DNA of 64,000 nucleotides, taken from Bdellovibrio bacteriovorus str. Tiberius (GTDB lineage Bacteria; Bdellovibrionota; Bdellovibrionia; Bdellovibrionales; Bdellovibrionaceae). Below, piece after piece: positions 15,225 to 24,682 of this stretch. The stretch's first letter is position 1, and each line of letters starts with the position of its first letter. Below the pieces are notes generated by a model. It was not told where the DNA came from. It did no database searches and saw only the letters and a program-made list of their open reading frames with translations. The stretch spans positions 2,728,001-2,792,000 of the forward strand of contig NC_019567.1 of NCBI RefSeq assembly GCF_000317895.1, in the 5' to 3' direction. The translations under genes were made by a program, and so were the position numbers.

Positions 15225-16376
15225 CTATTTTCCAAGCTGGAACTTCTCGAAACGATGAAGCTCTTTTTCGATTTTCTCTTTATTGGCCTTGGATTTGTGT
15301 TTACCCAGCCAGCTCCATTGTTGGATCAGAAGCTCTTGGTTTTGCCGATCGGTCTTGAGGTCAATGACCGCTACGGCCTGATCCCCGATGATCACCGGCA
15401 AGCCGAAATAGCCGTACTTGCGTTTTTCTTTCGGGACGTAGGCTTCAAAACGATGATCATAATCAAAGAACATGTGAAAGCGTTTGCGCTGAATCACCAA
15501 AGGATCAAACGGCGACAGGATGTGGGTCATGTCGTTGGCTTCAGGCATTTCGCTATCAAGTATTTTTGCTTCGATCCAAAAGGCCTGTTTTTCAAGATCT
15601 TTGATTTGGACCGGGACAAGGCTTCCCTTTTTTACGCGGGCTTCGATGCGCTTAAGGATTTCTTTTTTAAATGGCGCTTTGGCCATGTAGGCTGCGGAAT
15701 CAAGGCTGATCACACCTTGGGACCGCAAGGCCCGGTCAATGTAGTATTCGTAGACTTCCGCGGGTGTGGCGGCCTTGGGGCGCTTGTCCCAGGCAAAATG
15801 ACGGTCGGTCAGGTCGTACTTTTTAAGCATGCCTTGGCGTTCGGCGATGACCAGGTCGCCGCCGTTAAATCCGCATTGCAGGAATTTCTTTGACGGCTTC
15901 TTGCTAGCCCACGCGTGAGTCTTTTCGACCAGCACGTCATCAGTGACATCACGAATGCTGATGGGGCCTTGTTTTTTGATGGTGGCTAAAATCCCCTTCA
16001 CGTCTTTTTCGGTGACGGAAGAATACCATTCTGACGGATTGACCTTACGGCGGTTCATGTCGTTGATGAAGTACTTAAAGTCGTCTGTGGCGACGTAGGC
16101 CAGGGCATGGGTCCAATATTCAAAGATCGTCTTATCTTTGCTTTGTGCCTGGTGCAGGTGCGAGCGTTTATAGTCTGGGATGCGTGAAAACAGGATGTGG
16201 TGGTGTGAGCGTTCGATCACGTTGATGGTGTCGATTTGAACATAGCCCAGATGTTTGATGGCTTTAACGGTGGCTTTGGGGCCTTGGCCGAAGGGTTTGG
16301 GTTCGGTCAGGCCCTGGGATTGGAGCCAGAGGGACTGGGTATGATCTTTTGATAGTATCAACAGTGACATACCCAT
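15225..16376 (-). CDS. YcaQ/AlkZ-family winged-helix DNA glycosylase
   Basis: The 383-aa protein has the HTH_42 (YcaQ/AlkZ) architecture of tandem winged helices. The likely catalytic QxD motif is in GYVQIDTINVIERSHHHIL, and further markers are FEYWTHALAYV and the C-terminal LSPFDPLVIQRKR...FDYDHRFEAYVP block. E. coli YcaQ unhooks DNA crosslinks and removes bulky N7-alkyl bases. QxD rather than QxQ fits the YcaQ side of the family. It is monocistronic and forms the left neighbour of the A+T-rich island. Confidence 0.88.
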   Translation of the reverse strand: MGMSLLILSKDHTQSLWLQSQGLTEPKPFGQGPKATVKAIKHLGYVQIDTINVIERSHHHILFSRIPDYKRSHLHQAQSKDKTIFEYWTHALAYVATDDFKYFINDMNRRKVNPSEWYSSVTEKDVKGILATIKKQGPISIRDVTDDVLVEKTHAWASKKPSKKFLQCGFNGGDLVIAERQGMLKKYDLTDRHFAWDKRPKAATPAEVYEYYIDRALRSQGVISLDSAAYMAKAPFKKEILKRIEARVKKGSLVPVQIKDLEKQAFWIEAKILDSEMPEANDMTHILSPFDPLVIQRKRFHMFFDYDHRFEAYVPKEKRKYGYFGLPVIIGDQAVAVIDLKTDRQNQELLIQQWSWLGKHKSKANKEKIEKELHRFEKFQLGK

Positions 16377-16406
16377 ACCTTTAGCAGACGAAATACAATT
16401 ACACCA

Positions 16407-19400
16407 TCATTCTTCTTCCTGAACAAGCTTAAGAACTTCTCCAATAGGGGTATCCGGAGGAGAGATCTTATCCGTTCCCAGCAAAGCCCTTTCGATTCTT
16501 ATAACTTCGCTTCTCCAGTCACGCGACCAATCCTGTGACCAAATTCTCTCAATCTTCCAACCGCGAGACTTTAACAGCGCCTCTCGAATCTTATCCCTGT
16601 CCCTGGCATATGGCGTAGAATGGAATATTGCACCGTCACACTCAATTCCAAGTGCAAAATTCGACTGAATGACCGGGTGGTGAATACCCAAATCAATAAA
16701 GAATCCGCTACTACCGATCTCAGCACTAACTTTATGACCGTTCTCTTCCAAACGCCTTTTAACATCCAAAGCAAATCTACTAGATTTTCGATTCGTTATA
16801 GTACCAGCAATCGGGAAGGAATTAAGAATATCCATTGCAAGCTCCAAATTCTGATCGGAGACAGCCTTCGAGTAAGTGAGGTATCTACCAAAAACACAAA
16901 GATCAGGATTCTTAGAGAACGATTCTTCATCGACAGGAATAGACCCTGGATCAAATGAGCAATACACATGCATCTCAGACTTCGCACGTGTTGCCGCAAC
17001 GTTCAACCGCCTACCGCCACCTTTCTTACTCAAGGGACCGAAGTTCATTCTGAGCTTCTTTCCGGGCGCGGCTGGCGCGTAACCCACTGATAGAATAATA
17101 ACATCTCGCTCATCCCCTTGTACGTTTTCAAGGTTTTTCACAAAGAGGCCGGCGTCAGATTCGCCATCTTTAAATGCAAGAGCTCTTTCGTAAAGACGAC
17201 GAGCCTCCGGGTCTCGATCTATTTTTTTCTCGATAGCTTCATCAATTGCATTCGCTTGTTTCTGACCCATAGCAATCACGCCATAGGACCTATCAGGGTT
17301 TAACCTAATACGCTCAAATAAATCATCAACCAAAACCTCTGCTTCGGTCTCATTACCACTCTTTGTCGTAAAGTAGCCATTTTGCACAAGGTTGAACTTT
17401 AATGCTCCTCCGGCCGTCATCATTTGAGGATTAGGCGCAGCAATAAGTTTCCCGCCATAAAATGCTCGATTTGAAAATGCAATCAAAGATTCTGATTTAC
17501 TCCGATAATGCCACTCTAACAGAACCGACGGATATACCATCGAAGCCAGATCCAGCACACTAGGTTCGATTTCAAAATCATCTTCATCGTCATCGATTAC
17601 GCCTCCTGAGAAAAAGTTAGTAGGAGGCATCTGCTTATTATCACCGACAACAATCATCGTCGAAGCCCGGTATATTGAAGGAATTGCATCCTCAACCCTA
17701 ACTTGCGATGCTTCATCGAAAATAATAACGTCAAATAGCCCCTTTTGTAGAGGCAGTATCTGACTAATACTCAAAGGACTCATTAACCAACATGGCTTCA
17801 ACTGCATCATGGTTGCAAGAGCACCTTTTTCCATGATTTCCCTTGGGGAAAGAACTTTTCGCTGCTTTTCAGCCTCCCGACGTAGCAAAGGAATGCCACT
17901 ACGATCACTAGAAGAAGTCCATCTCATGGCAAACGATTGATGGACTGCCTCTTGGGAGCCCTTTTTGTGCATTTCCGACGAATTTCTGAAACTATCCACT
18001 AGTGAAACAACACGATCACGACTAAAAGATCTAAGAGTTGGATCGGAGGTAATAACCTGTTCTGTCCAAATATTAAGCATCGTGGATTCAAGTACATCCG
18101 TCCAGCGGACTTTGACCTTACTAAAGAACTTGTTGATCGTCCCCTTCAAATCTTGAATTTCAAATAGATCCTCAATTCGACGAATTTCGAGATCAGCTTT
18201 ATCAACTACTTCGAGATCTGGCAGGGAGTCTATCATCTTACCAACAAACTCTGATCGCACCGAATCATCACCATAACTCGGCACATTCGTAATATAGTCG
18301 TTAAGTTCAGCCCACCTTCTATTACTTTCTTCCTTTACGGCCTTAATATCTTGAAGCGCAGCCTTGATTTTCGATATGCCGCCGACGGTGTCATTGAATC
18401 CCTCCAGAGAACCCAATGCGGCATTCTTCATTTTTACTGTCAACTTAAGGTCTGCATTAGATAAGAACAATTCTAAATTTTGTAAACGACCGATTTGCTG
18501 CTCAACCCATGCGCGAGTTCCCGTGTGCTTATCTACATCAAGAGTAACTTGAGAATTGAAAGAGTCCGCCAACAAGTGCAACTCATCAAAGGACTCCCTA
18601 TATTCTCGATAGCCTGCAAACTGTCGATTCGTTCCATTCCAATCATGACAAATGTTTTTTCGTAGGTCTCGTTGTCGCCAATAAACACCCGAGAACCAGT
18701 CTATTATGCCCCTGGGCTTGGAATAGTACACTTCAAGGTCTTTAACAACCTCAGGATCAGCATCAGGAACAATGGAACAGTATGAGCTTTTATGCTTCTC
18801 AAGCCGAGCCAAGGCGGCTTTGAGTGAAAGTATCAATGTACTTAGCGCGGTCCTTAAGTCATCTTTCGACTTATTCCAGAGGGCCTCGTACTGTAAAGGC
18901 AAAGCTCCATGATCTTGCAGCTTTCCTATTTCCTCATAAATATCATTTGACACATCTCCGGCAGTCTCAGACATAATCGCGTTCAATGACTTCACTTTGT
19001 CGATACTGGAATCAAACGAGTTCTTGAGATCACGAAGTTTAAATTCCAGAATATTAGTTTTTACAACATCAGGCTTCCTGTACATCCACGGACTATTTTG
19101 AAGGTCGGAGCATTTACTTAAAAGATCCTGTATCAAACCAAAATCGCGTGAAAAACGCTTAATCCTCTCATAATTTAAATGAGAAAATTTGCTGTATACG
19201 TCGGGAACAATAAAATTCTGATCTACTAGAGAAGTCGCAACAATCAAATCTGAGTGGCTTAATCCACTCTTTTGATTCTCAGCAGAAAGCGCATCCGCAT
19301 AGGCATTCATCTCTTTCTTGGTATGATCCAGAGACTCTGTCAAGTCATGCCATTCGCGCTGACTTACTTCACAGGGCGCCGCTGCCGCCATTTCTAAAAA

Positions 19401-19702
19401 TGATTTATATAGGTCTGATTTATTTAGATCGCTGCTGTGGATAAGCACAGCTTGTGACTCAATATTCGCCCCTTTCATTCGATTATATACGACATCAAGG
19501 GCTGGTCGCTTTTCTGAGACAAACAAGACCTTCTTACCTTTCGCCAGATAATCGGCAATTAAATTGACAATAGTCTGACTCTTACCTGAGCCCGGGGGAC
19601 CTTGAATCACGATAGCTTTTGATTTTCGAGCGCTATCAATTGCCCTGTGCTGGGTACTATCGATATCAACTACAAAATAGTTATCTCGCTCTCTATAAGA
19701 AT
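16407..19702 (-). pseudogene. SF1 helicase with C-terminal endonuclease domain, 5' end lost at IS copy 1
   Basis: Helicase motifs are in order: Walker A IQGPPGSGKSQ at the very start of what remains, FDEASQV (II), VGDNKQMPP (III), WHYRSKSESL (IV), NVQGDERDVI (V) and NVAATRAKSEM (VI), as in UPF1-like/DUF4011-type AAA_11/AAA_12 helicases. The last 100 residues (GIECDGAIFHSTPYARDRDK, RGWKIERIWSQDW) are a PD-(D/E)xK, Vsr-like MTES_1575-type nuclease. The frame continues upstream of GTG 19610 through an ERDNYFVVDID stretch to 19702 and then hits IS sequence, so the N-terminal region normal in such proteins is missing. The gene is visibly A+T-rich. Such helicase-nucleases are common in phage-defence islands; here it is probably non-functional. 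Confidence 0.85.
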
Positions 19703-19732
19703 TGGAGTGAACCCCGATTTTTTGGACACGGT

Positions 19733-20485
19733 TTAAAAGTTCACGGACCCTTTGTACTCGACCGGGCTCTTCATGCCAAGTGCTGAGTGCGGAGCAATAT
19801 TGTTATAATCTGCAAACCACTGCGGCAAAAGCTTGAGAACCGTCTCTGCGCTGTCACAGTCAGCCTGATAAACGTAATCCCTTTTGATTGTTTTAACGAA
19901 TGCTTCAGCCATGCCGTTGGATTCTGGGCTGTAGGCTCTGGTGTAACAGCAATTCAGATTTAACTCTTTGCCAAGATCCTTCACGGACTTCGCACGGTAA
20001 ATTGACCCTCGATCTGACAACCACTGAATTTCGCGAGGACATCTCAATGACTCACCAAATCTCGCTTCAACAGCTTTAACCATCAATTCCTCTATGTCGG
20101 TAGCTGATAGCGGCTCAGTCCTAGCGACGTAAGCAAATGCTTCGCGATCACAACAATCCAAAGCAAACGCCACGAAAACTTTGTCGCCGTTAAAACAGCG
20201 GATTTCCATGCCATCTGAACACCAACGCAGATTCGGGAACATAGTCATAACAACTCCCGTATGTGGCCTTTTTGGCTGTGGCATTGTTTGTGGCAATGAA
20301 AGACCATTCATGCGCATGATTCTTTGAACACGCTTGCGATTGATCTTATTGCGACCATCAAGGGATCTTTGGCGATTCACCATCGTTGTCACCCGGCGGT
20401 AGCCATAGGTGGCTCTAATTGCAATAACGGCTTTGATTTCTTCTAAAATTATTTGATCGTCTGATTTTTGGTAATGGCGAGGCAT
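19733..20485 (-). CDS. IS3-family transposase OrfB, DDE integrase core (copy 1)
   Basis: The 250-aa product carries the rve/DDE core: D in RWCSDGMEI, D in WLSDRGSIY and E in NGMAEAFVK, with the GMKSPVEYK end typical of IS3 OrfB. It is preceded by the YGYRRVT and NRKRVQRIMRMNGL helices (HTH_21). The open frame continues upstream in the -1 phase to the A-tract (T8 on this strand at 20620-20627), so the active protein is probably an OrfAB fusion. It catalyses transposition of the element. Confidence 0.95.
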   Translation of the reverse strand: MPRHYQKSDDQIILEEIKAVIAIRATYGYRRVTTMVNRQRSLDGRNKINRKRVQRIMRMNGLSLPQTMPQPKRPHTGVVMTMFPNLRWCSDGMEIRCFNGDKVFVAFALDCCDREAFAYVARTEPLSATDIEELMVKAVEARFGESLRCPREIQWLSDRGSIYRAKSVKDLGKELNLNCCYTRAYSPESNGMAEAFVKTIKRDYVYQADCDSAETVLKLLPQWFADYNNIAPHSALGMKSPVEYKGSVNF

Positions 20486-20559
20486 GCCAATTTCCTCCTG
20501 AGAAACTGGTTCGTAATAAATTGAACTTCGGCTGATTTCGAAAACTTCTGCGATCTGAC

Positions 20560-20937
20560 TTACTTCATACCGATTAAGCGCTTTGACTTCTTTGGCGGTT
20601 GAAGTGCTTTTAATATCGCTTTTTTTTGAACGATCTCCAGGCCATCTTTTAAGATGTCATTCTTGATCGTCAAATCGCCAACTTTAGCTTTGAGATTCTG
20701 ATTCTCAGCCTTGAGTTTGTCGTTTTCTTCGATCAACTTTTGAATGTATTCCGCACTGATTGGGGATTCGTCTTTTTTGTGGTTCATTTGCCTCTTCCAA
20801 CTATAAAGAGTGATAGCATGAACCCCGTATTTCCTGGCAAGCACTGGGATAGAAATTCCCTGGGAATTGTGCTCTTTGATGATTAATTGCTTCTTTTCCT
20901 GTGTAAATACTTTCCGTCTGTTAGACGTTGTTTCCAT
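20560..20937 (-). CDS. IS3-family OrfA (copy 1)
   Basis: The 125-aa protein starts at METTSNRRKVF after an AGGGGGTC SD. It has the IS3 HTH_Tnp_1 domain (LARKYGVHAITLYSWKR) and a leucine-zipper-like coiled coil (IEENDKLKAENQNLKAK), which give DNA binding and multimerisation. An upstream start at 21042 would run outside the IS and is rejected. The sequence appears identical to copy 2. Confidence 0.93.
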   Translation of the reverse strand: METTSNRRKVFTQEKKQLIIKEHNSQGISIPVLARKYGVHAITLYSWKRQMNHKKDESPISAEYIQKLIEENDKLKAENQNLKAKVGDLTIKNDILKDGLEIVQKKAILKALQPPKKSKRLIGMK

Positions 20938-20984
20938 AAAGACCCCCTGGGTTGGGTGTCCAAATAAAATCGGGGTCAGGAACA

Positions 20985-21237
20985 GATTCTTCTGGAGGTC
21001 GAAGAGATTGATTGCCTTCAAGTAATGGAACAATGCCAACAAGCCATAGAATGCATACTTAAAGCATACTTAAATCATCACGAAGTCAAATTTGCTGGCA
21101 CGCATGACATTGAAGTACTATCAAAATTAATAGAAAAAATTGATTTTGATTTTTCAACTGAACTAGAACCTCTATATTTTTTAACTGACTTTTCCGGCAC
21201 TAATCGATATAAAATTAAGCTTGGTCAACTAATACCG
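20985..21237 (+). pseudogene. HEPN-domain fragment between the two IS copies
   Basis: The 253 bases between the elements are open in one frame and encode ...EQCQQAIECILKAYL ... GTHDIEVLSKLIEK ... LYFLTDFSGTNRYK. This is the HEPN pattern: QQA-E-LKA helix, tHDL helix, then RY. The R-x4-6-H ribonuclease motif is not seen, so it resembles substrate- or nucleotidyltransferase-partner HEPN domains. The 5' part is removed by IS copy 1. The 3' end stops at IS copy 2, and its frame rejoins the ORF at 22524 once the IS and one ACCG repeat are removed. Confidence 0.8.
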
Positions 21238-21284
21238 TGTTCCTGACCCCGATTTTATTTGGACACCCAACCCAGGGGGTCTTT

Positions 21285-21662
21285 ATGGAAACAACGTCTA
21301 ACAGACGGAAAGTATTTACACAGGAAAAGAAGCAATTAATCATCAAAGAGCACAATTCCCAGGGAATTTCTATCCCAGTGCTTGCCAGGAAATACGGGGT
21401 TCATGCTATCACTCTTTATAGTTGGAAGAGGCAAATGAACCACAAAAAAGACGAATCCCCAATCAGTGCGGAATACATTCAAAAGTTGATCGAAGAAAAC
21501 GACAAACTCAAGGCTGAGAATCAGAATCTCAAAGCTAAAGTTGGCGATTTGACGATCAAGAATGACATCTTAAAAGATGGCCTGGAGATCGTTCAAAAAA
21601 AAGCGATATTAAAAGCACTTCAACCGCCAAAGAAGTCAAAGCGCTTAATCGGTATGAAGTAA
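21285..21662 (+). CDS. IS3-family OrfA (copy 2)
   Basis: Same 125-aa product as in copy 1: an HTH domain (residues about 20-55) and a coiled coil (about 70-105). The start is ATG 21285 after AGGGGGTC, and in-frame codons before it lie in the terminal repeat. The A8 tract at 21595-21602 lies near its 3' end, where ribosomes can slip -1 to make OrfAB. Confidence 0.93.
   Translation: METTSNRRKVFTQEKKQLIIKEHNSQGISIPVLARKYGVHAITLYSWKRQMNHKKDESPISAEYIQKLIEENDKLKAENQNLKAKVGDLTIKNDILKDGLEIVQKKAILKALQPPKKSKRLIGMK
21595..21602 (+). other. programmed -1 frameshift site in the IS
   Basis: A run of eight A followed by G (AAAAAAAAG) lies 58 bases before the orfA stop. The orfB frame is in the -1 phase and has no stop from this tract to its ATG at 21737: residues KSDIKSTSTAKEVKALN... 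continue directly. This is the usual IS3 arrangement for the fused transposase. The mirror site in copy 1 is 20620-20627. Confidence 0.8.
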
Positions 21663-21736
21663 GTCAGATCGCAGAAGTTTTCGAAATCAGCCGAAGTTCA
21701 ATTTATTACGAACCAGTTTCTCAGGAGGAAATTGGC

Positions 21737-22489
21737 ATGCCTCGCCATTACCAAAAATCAGACGATCAAATAATTTTAGAAGAAATCAAAGCCGTTATTG
21801 CAATTAGAGCCACCTATGGCTACCGCCGGGTGACAACGATGGTGAATCGCCAAAGATCCCTTGATGGTCGCAATAAGATCAATCGCAAGCGTGTTCAAAG
21901 AATCATGCGCATGAATGGTCTTTCATTGCCACAAACAATGCCACAGCCAAAAAGGCCACATACGGGAGTTGTTATGACTATGTTCCCGAATCTGCGTTGG
22001 TGTTCAGATGGCATGGAAATCCGCTGTTTTAACGGCGACAAAGTTTTCGTGGCGTTTGCTTTGGATTGTTGTGATCGCGAAGCATTTGCTTACGTCGCTA
22101 GGACTGAGCCGCTATCAGCTACCGACATAGAGGAATTGATGGTTAAAGCTGTTGAAGCGAGATTTGGTGAGTCATTGAGATGTCCTCGCGAAATTCAGTG
22201 GTTGTCAGATCGAGGGTCAATTTACCGTGCGAAGTCCGTGAAGGATCTTGGCAAAGAGTTAAATCTGAATTGCTGTTACACCAGAGCCTACAGCCCAGAA
22301 TCCAACGGCATGGCTGAAGCATTCGTTAAAACAATCAAAAGGGATTACGTTTATCAGGCTGACTGTGACAGCGCAGAGACGGTTCTCAAGCTTTTGCCGC
22401 AGTGGTTTGCAGATTATAACAATATTGCTCCGCACTCAGCACTTGGCATGAAGAGCCCGGTCGAGTACAAAGGGTCCGTGAACTTTTAA
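21737..22489 (+). CDS. IS3-family transposase OrfB, DDE integrase core (copy 2)
   Basis: Same 250-aa product as in copy 1, with an intact DDE triad (CSDGMEI, LSDRGSI, NGMAEAF). The frame is also open back to about 21602 in the -1 phase of orfA, adding an HTH_21-like segment (VSQIAEVFEISRSSIYY). The coding sequence is intact, so this copy should be capable of transposition. Confidence 0.95.
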   Translation: MPRHYQKSDDQIILEEIKAVIAIRATYGYRRVTTMVNRQRSLDGRNKINRKRVQRIMRMNGLSLPQTMPQPKRPHTGVVMTMFPNLRWCSDGMEIRCFNGDKVFVAFALDCCDREAFAYVARTEPLSATDIEELMVKAVEARFGESLRCPREIQWLSDRGSIYRAKSVKDLGKELNLNCCYTRAYSPESNGMAEAFVKTIKRDYVYQADCDSAETVLKLLPQWFADYNNIAPHSALGMKSPVEYKGSVNF

Positions 22490-22519
22490 ACCGTGTCCAA
22501 AAAATCGGGGTTCACTCCA

Positions 22520-22523
22520 ACCG
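22520..22523. repeat. right half of the ACCG target-site duplication
   Basis: ACCG directly follows the IS right end (CTCCA). The same four bases at 21234-21237 directly precede its left end (TGTTCC). Removing the IS plus one repeat keeps the HEPN reading frame. Confidence 0.85.
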
Positions 22524-23906
22524 CGAAAGCAGATAAATTTACCCAACGACTATCACTTAATAAGAGAGTTTTTCAATTCTATTCTTAGCACTTTCCCCCC
22601 AGAACTCACTGGAGTACTTCAACTCAATATTCCGACCAAAGCCCCCGAAGTAAAATATAGAGATGAATATCCCTTCGAATTTTCACAGAAGGGAAAACAC
22701 GTCGAACTTCATGGTTTCTATCCTACCTTACACAACCCCATGTCCGCAGCATGTAAGATAACCTTTAGGCACATTAAATTGAATGGAGTGTCGTTCTTAT
22801 TTAACCAACAATCCATAATAACCGACCTTTTTGGAAATCTATATCTCGCTCCACACTTGCGAAGTTTTAGTAGCAAGTATTCAAAATCCACAAATAACAG
22901 GTTCTCTTTGAATTTCGAAGGTCCTAAATTCGAAGTTTCAAAAGATCAGATTTTGGAGCTTTGTGAAATCGTAGACAACTATTCAAAGCCTTTCCTAAAT
23001 CAACTAAAATCAATTGATGAAATCTACAAAACCAGCAGTTTCGAAAGAATATCTAGAACTTCTGAATCTTACTGTTTAGCACATGTTAACAGACAGGCCT
23101 GGGAAAAAATAAAAAGGTATTCAAGAGATGGATACAAGTCGAGCTGTACACTTTTTGAGCTCGAGTCAGGGGGAGATTGCATTCATGTATATAATTGCAA
23201 CATTCCAAGAGCTTATAAGTTCGACGCATGTTTTTCATTATATCCAAACTATAAAAACGAGGGTCGCCTTGTCCAGATATACTGGTCTCCGCATTTGACG
23301 GAAAAAGCTGTCAGAGATGGTTTTGCGAACCATTTCATTAGTTGTTTTCAGGCCTTTATCTGGCTTATTGAAACTCTGATTCCTGAATCAGTTGCATATA
23401 GTGATCTTAAAAAGCAGTCTATTTTTAACCGTATCCTCAAAAAAGGCCAAGACGTTCTTTCTCCTGTTCACTATTTAGATTGGAGTTCAGAACATATGTA
23501 CAAAGAAATGTTGTCTAAAAAGACCCCACTATACTACGCAGAGAAACTCCAGATTTTCTGCCATGGGAATAGAGATCTGTACGTATCAGTGGAGTTTTTT
23601 TCTTGCCTCATTGATTGCCTAATTTGGTGCTGCACGCACATACCAATTAAAAATCTTGATTACATTTGTGGCAATTTTGGCTTTTCAGGAAACCGAAAAA
23701 GTATAGATGGAGTCATTCGCTTCTTAGACGGTTCTAAGACAATCAAAAAGGATTTCTCGGGCTCACAAATCGACTATTATCTGAGAAGCTTGTGTGCATT
23801 TCTCGACGATGCACCAGATTCTTTTGATCAAACAAAAATGCTAGAGAAAATGCATCCGATGATCAGTCTGCTGAACAGGGAGAAATTACTATCTCAATTT
23901 TCTTGA
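22520..23906 (+). pseudogene. 3' part of the IS-interrupted HEPN gene (large unknown C-terminal region)
   Basis: From 22524 the frame is open without a stop to 23906 and includes ATG 22740. Joined to the HEPN fragment it gives ...GQLIP-RKQINLPNDYHLIREFF..., which reads as the last HEPN helix, and then about 430 residues I cannot assign. That region is Cys/aromatic-rich (LDYICGNFGFSGNRKS, CLIDCLIWCCTHIP) and not membrane-like overall. A truncated protein could start at ATG 22740 (388 aa). The base composition is clearly A+T-rich. Combined with the divergent helicase-nuclease, a defence-type locus is inferred. Confidence 0.78.
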
Positions 23907-23944
23907 GCAATAACAGAGAATGTTTAAATCATTAAAATCAGTTG

Positions 23945-24211
23945 ATGGCCGCTAAAAACTCATATCGCGTAGCGCTGAATAAGCTTCAATACTTTTTTCA
24001 ATCGAAAAAGCCAAGGAATCCATTCGCTTCTCACTAAGTCTTTTGCATTCGAGCATAGACCTTAAGCGATCTGATCTTTACTGATGACGGAGGCTTGCTT
24101 GCATACAGAAGAACCAAACATATGTACGAGCCAGCATTCAAAAAGACTGATCTGCTGTTCTCGGGAACTCACGTTCTAAGACATACTGGTGCGAGGTTTT
24201 CCAACGGTTGA
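23945..24211 (+). pseudogene. decayed tyrosine recombinase/integrase
   Basis: Two remnants lie in different frames. 23945-24037 encodes MAAKNSYRVALNKLQYFFQ, like an integrase core-binding (SAM-like) start, then stops. 24059-24211 encodes LSDLIFTDDGGLLAYRR ... GTHVLRHTGARFSNG, where THxLRHT is the conserved HxxR box of tyrosine recombinases, and then ends in TGA. A further coding-like stretch (VDRTAIDKIENKGK, to TAA at about 24270) follows in a shifted frame. The remnant lies about 180 bases from the 3' end of the tRNA gene, as expected for an island integrase. It is inactive. Confidence 0.7.
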
Positions 24212-24357
24212 TAGAACCGCCATCGACAAGATCGAAAACAAAGGTAAACTGCTCCTGCTCAAAGAGAAATAAAGAGGGCTACCTGGCGGCATTTGCTGGC
24301 GAATCGCCAGGAAAAACAGAAGACTACAAAACTCGCAACCCCACGAATTTTGAACAT

Positions 24358-24390
24358 AAAAAAACCCGGCTTGAACCGGGTTTTAAAAAA
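24358..24390. terminator. bidirectional terminator beside the tRNA gene
   Basis: AAAACCCGG (24361-24369) pairs with CCGGGTTTT (24376-24384) around a 6-base loop, with A-run before and T/A-rich sequence after. It terminates the tRNA transcript on the minus strand and may also stop island transcripts on the plus strand. Confidence 0.85.
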
Positions 24391-24391
24391 T

Positions 24392-24468
<77 letters not shown>

Positions 24469-24682
24469 ACACAGTAACGCCAACTTATAAGGAACGAAGT
24501 CCCCACTTGTCTGCGTGAAGCAAGATTTTTAGTTGTGAACGCGCAGGAAGTCAATAATGGGCTTTGCGTTATATTTCGAATCTTAAATTTTCGTGCTTAG
24601 CCCGCCTTAGGTCTTGACCGTGTGGCTTTTCCGCAATGCAATTACAGACTGTGACAGATTCCATACCACGGAGGGGGAACTA

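Larger units (their letters stand above)
19703..20984 (-). mobile_element. IS3-family insertion sequence, copy 1 (1282 bp)
   Basis: The ends are TGTTCCTGACCCCGAT... and TGGAGTGAACCCCGAT..., related terminal inverted repeats starting with TG. The element encodes overlapping orfA/orfB with a poly-A frameshift site. It appears identical to copy 2 but in the opposite orientation (positions sum to 42222). The flanks AGAAT | GATTC show no direct target repeat, unlike copy 2. That suggests an adjacent deletion or rearrangement after insertion. It truncates the helicase gene on its left and the HEPN gene on its right. Confidence 0.92.
21238..22519 (+). mobile_element. IS3-family insertion sequence, copy 2 (1282 bp) with ACCG target duplication
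   Basis: The ends are TGTTCCTGACCCC... on the left and ...GGGGTTCACTCCA on the right. It is flanked by perfect 4-bp direct repeats ACCG at 21234-21237 and 22520-22523, the size expected for IS3 elements. It appears identical to copy 1 but inverted, with only 253 bases between. The TSD shows a simple transposition into the HEPN gene. The identity of the copies shows the event is recent or the copies are homogenised. Confidence 0.95.

Noticed and set aside
16377-16406. left attachment repeat matching the tRNA 3' end
   Set aside because: I looked for TGGTAGTGAGAGGCGG-like sequence near the ycaQ border and found none.
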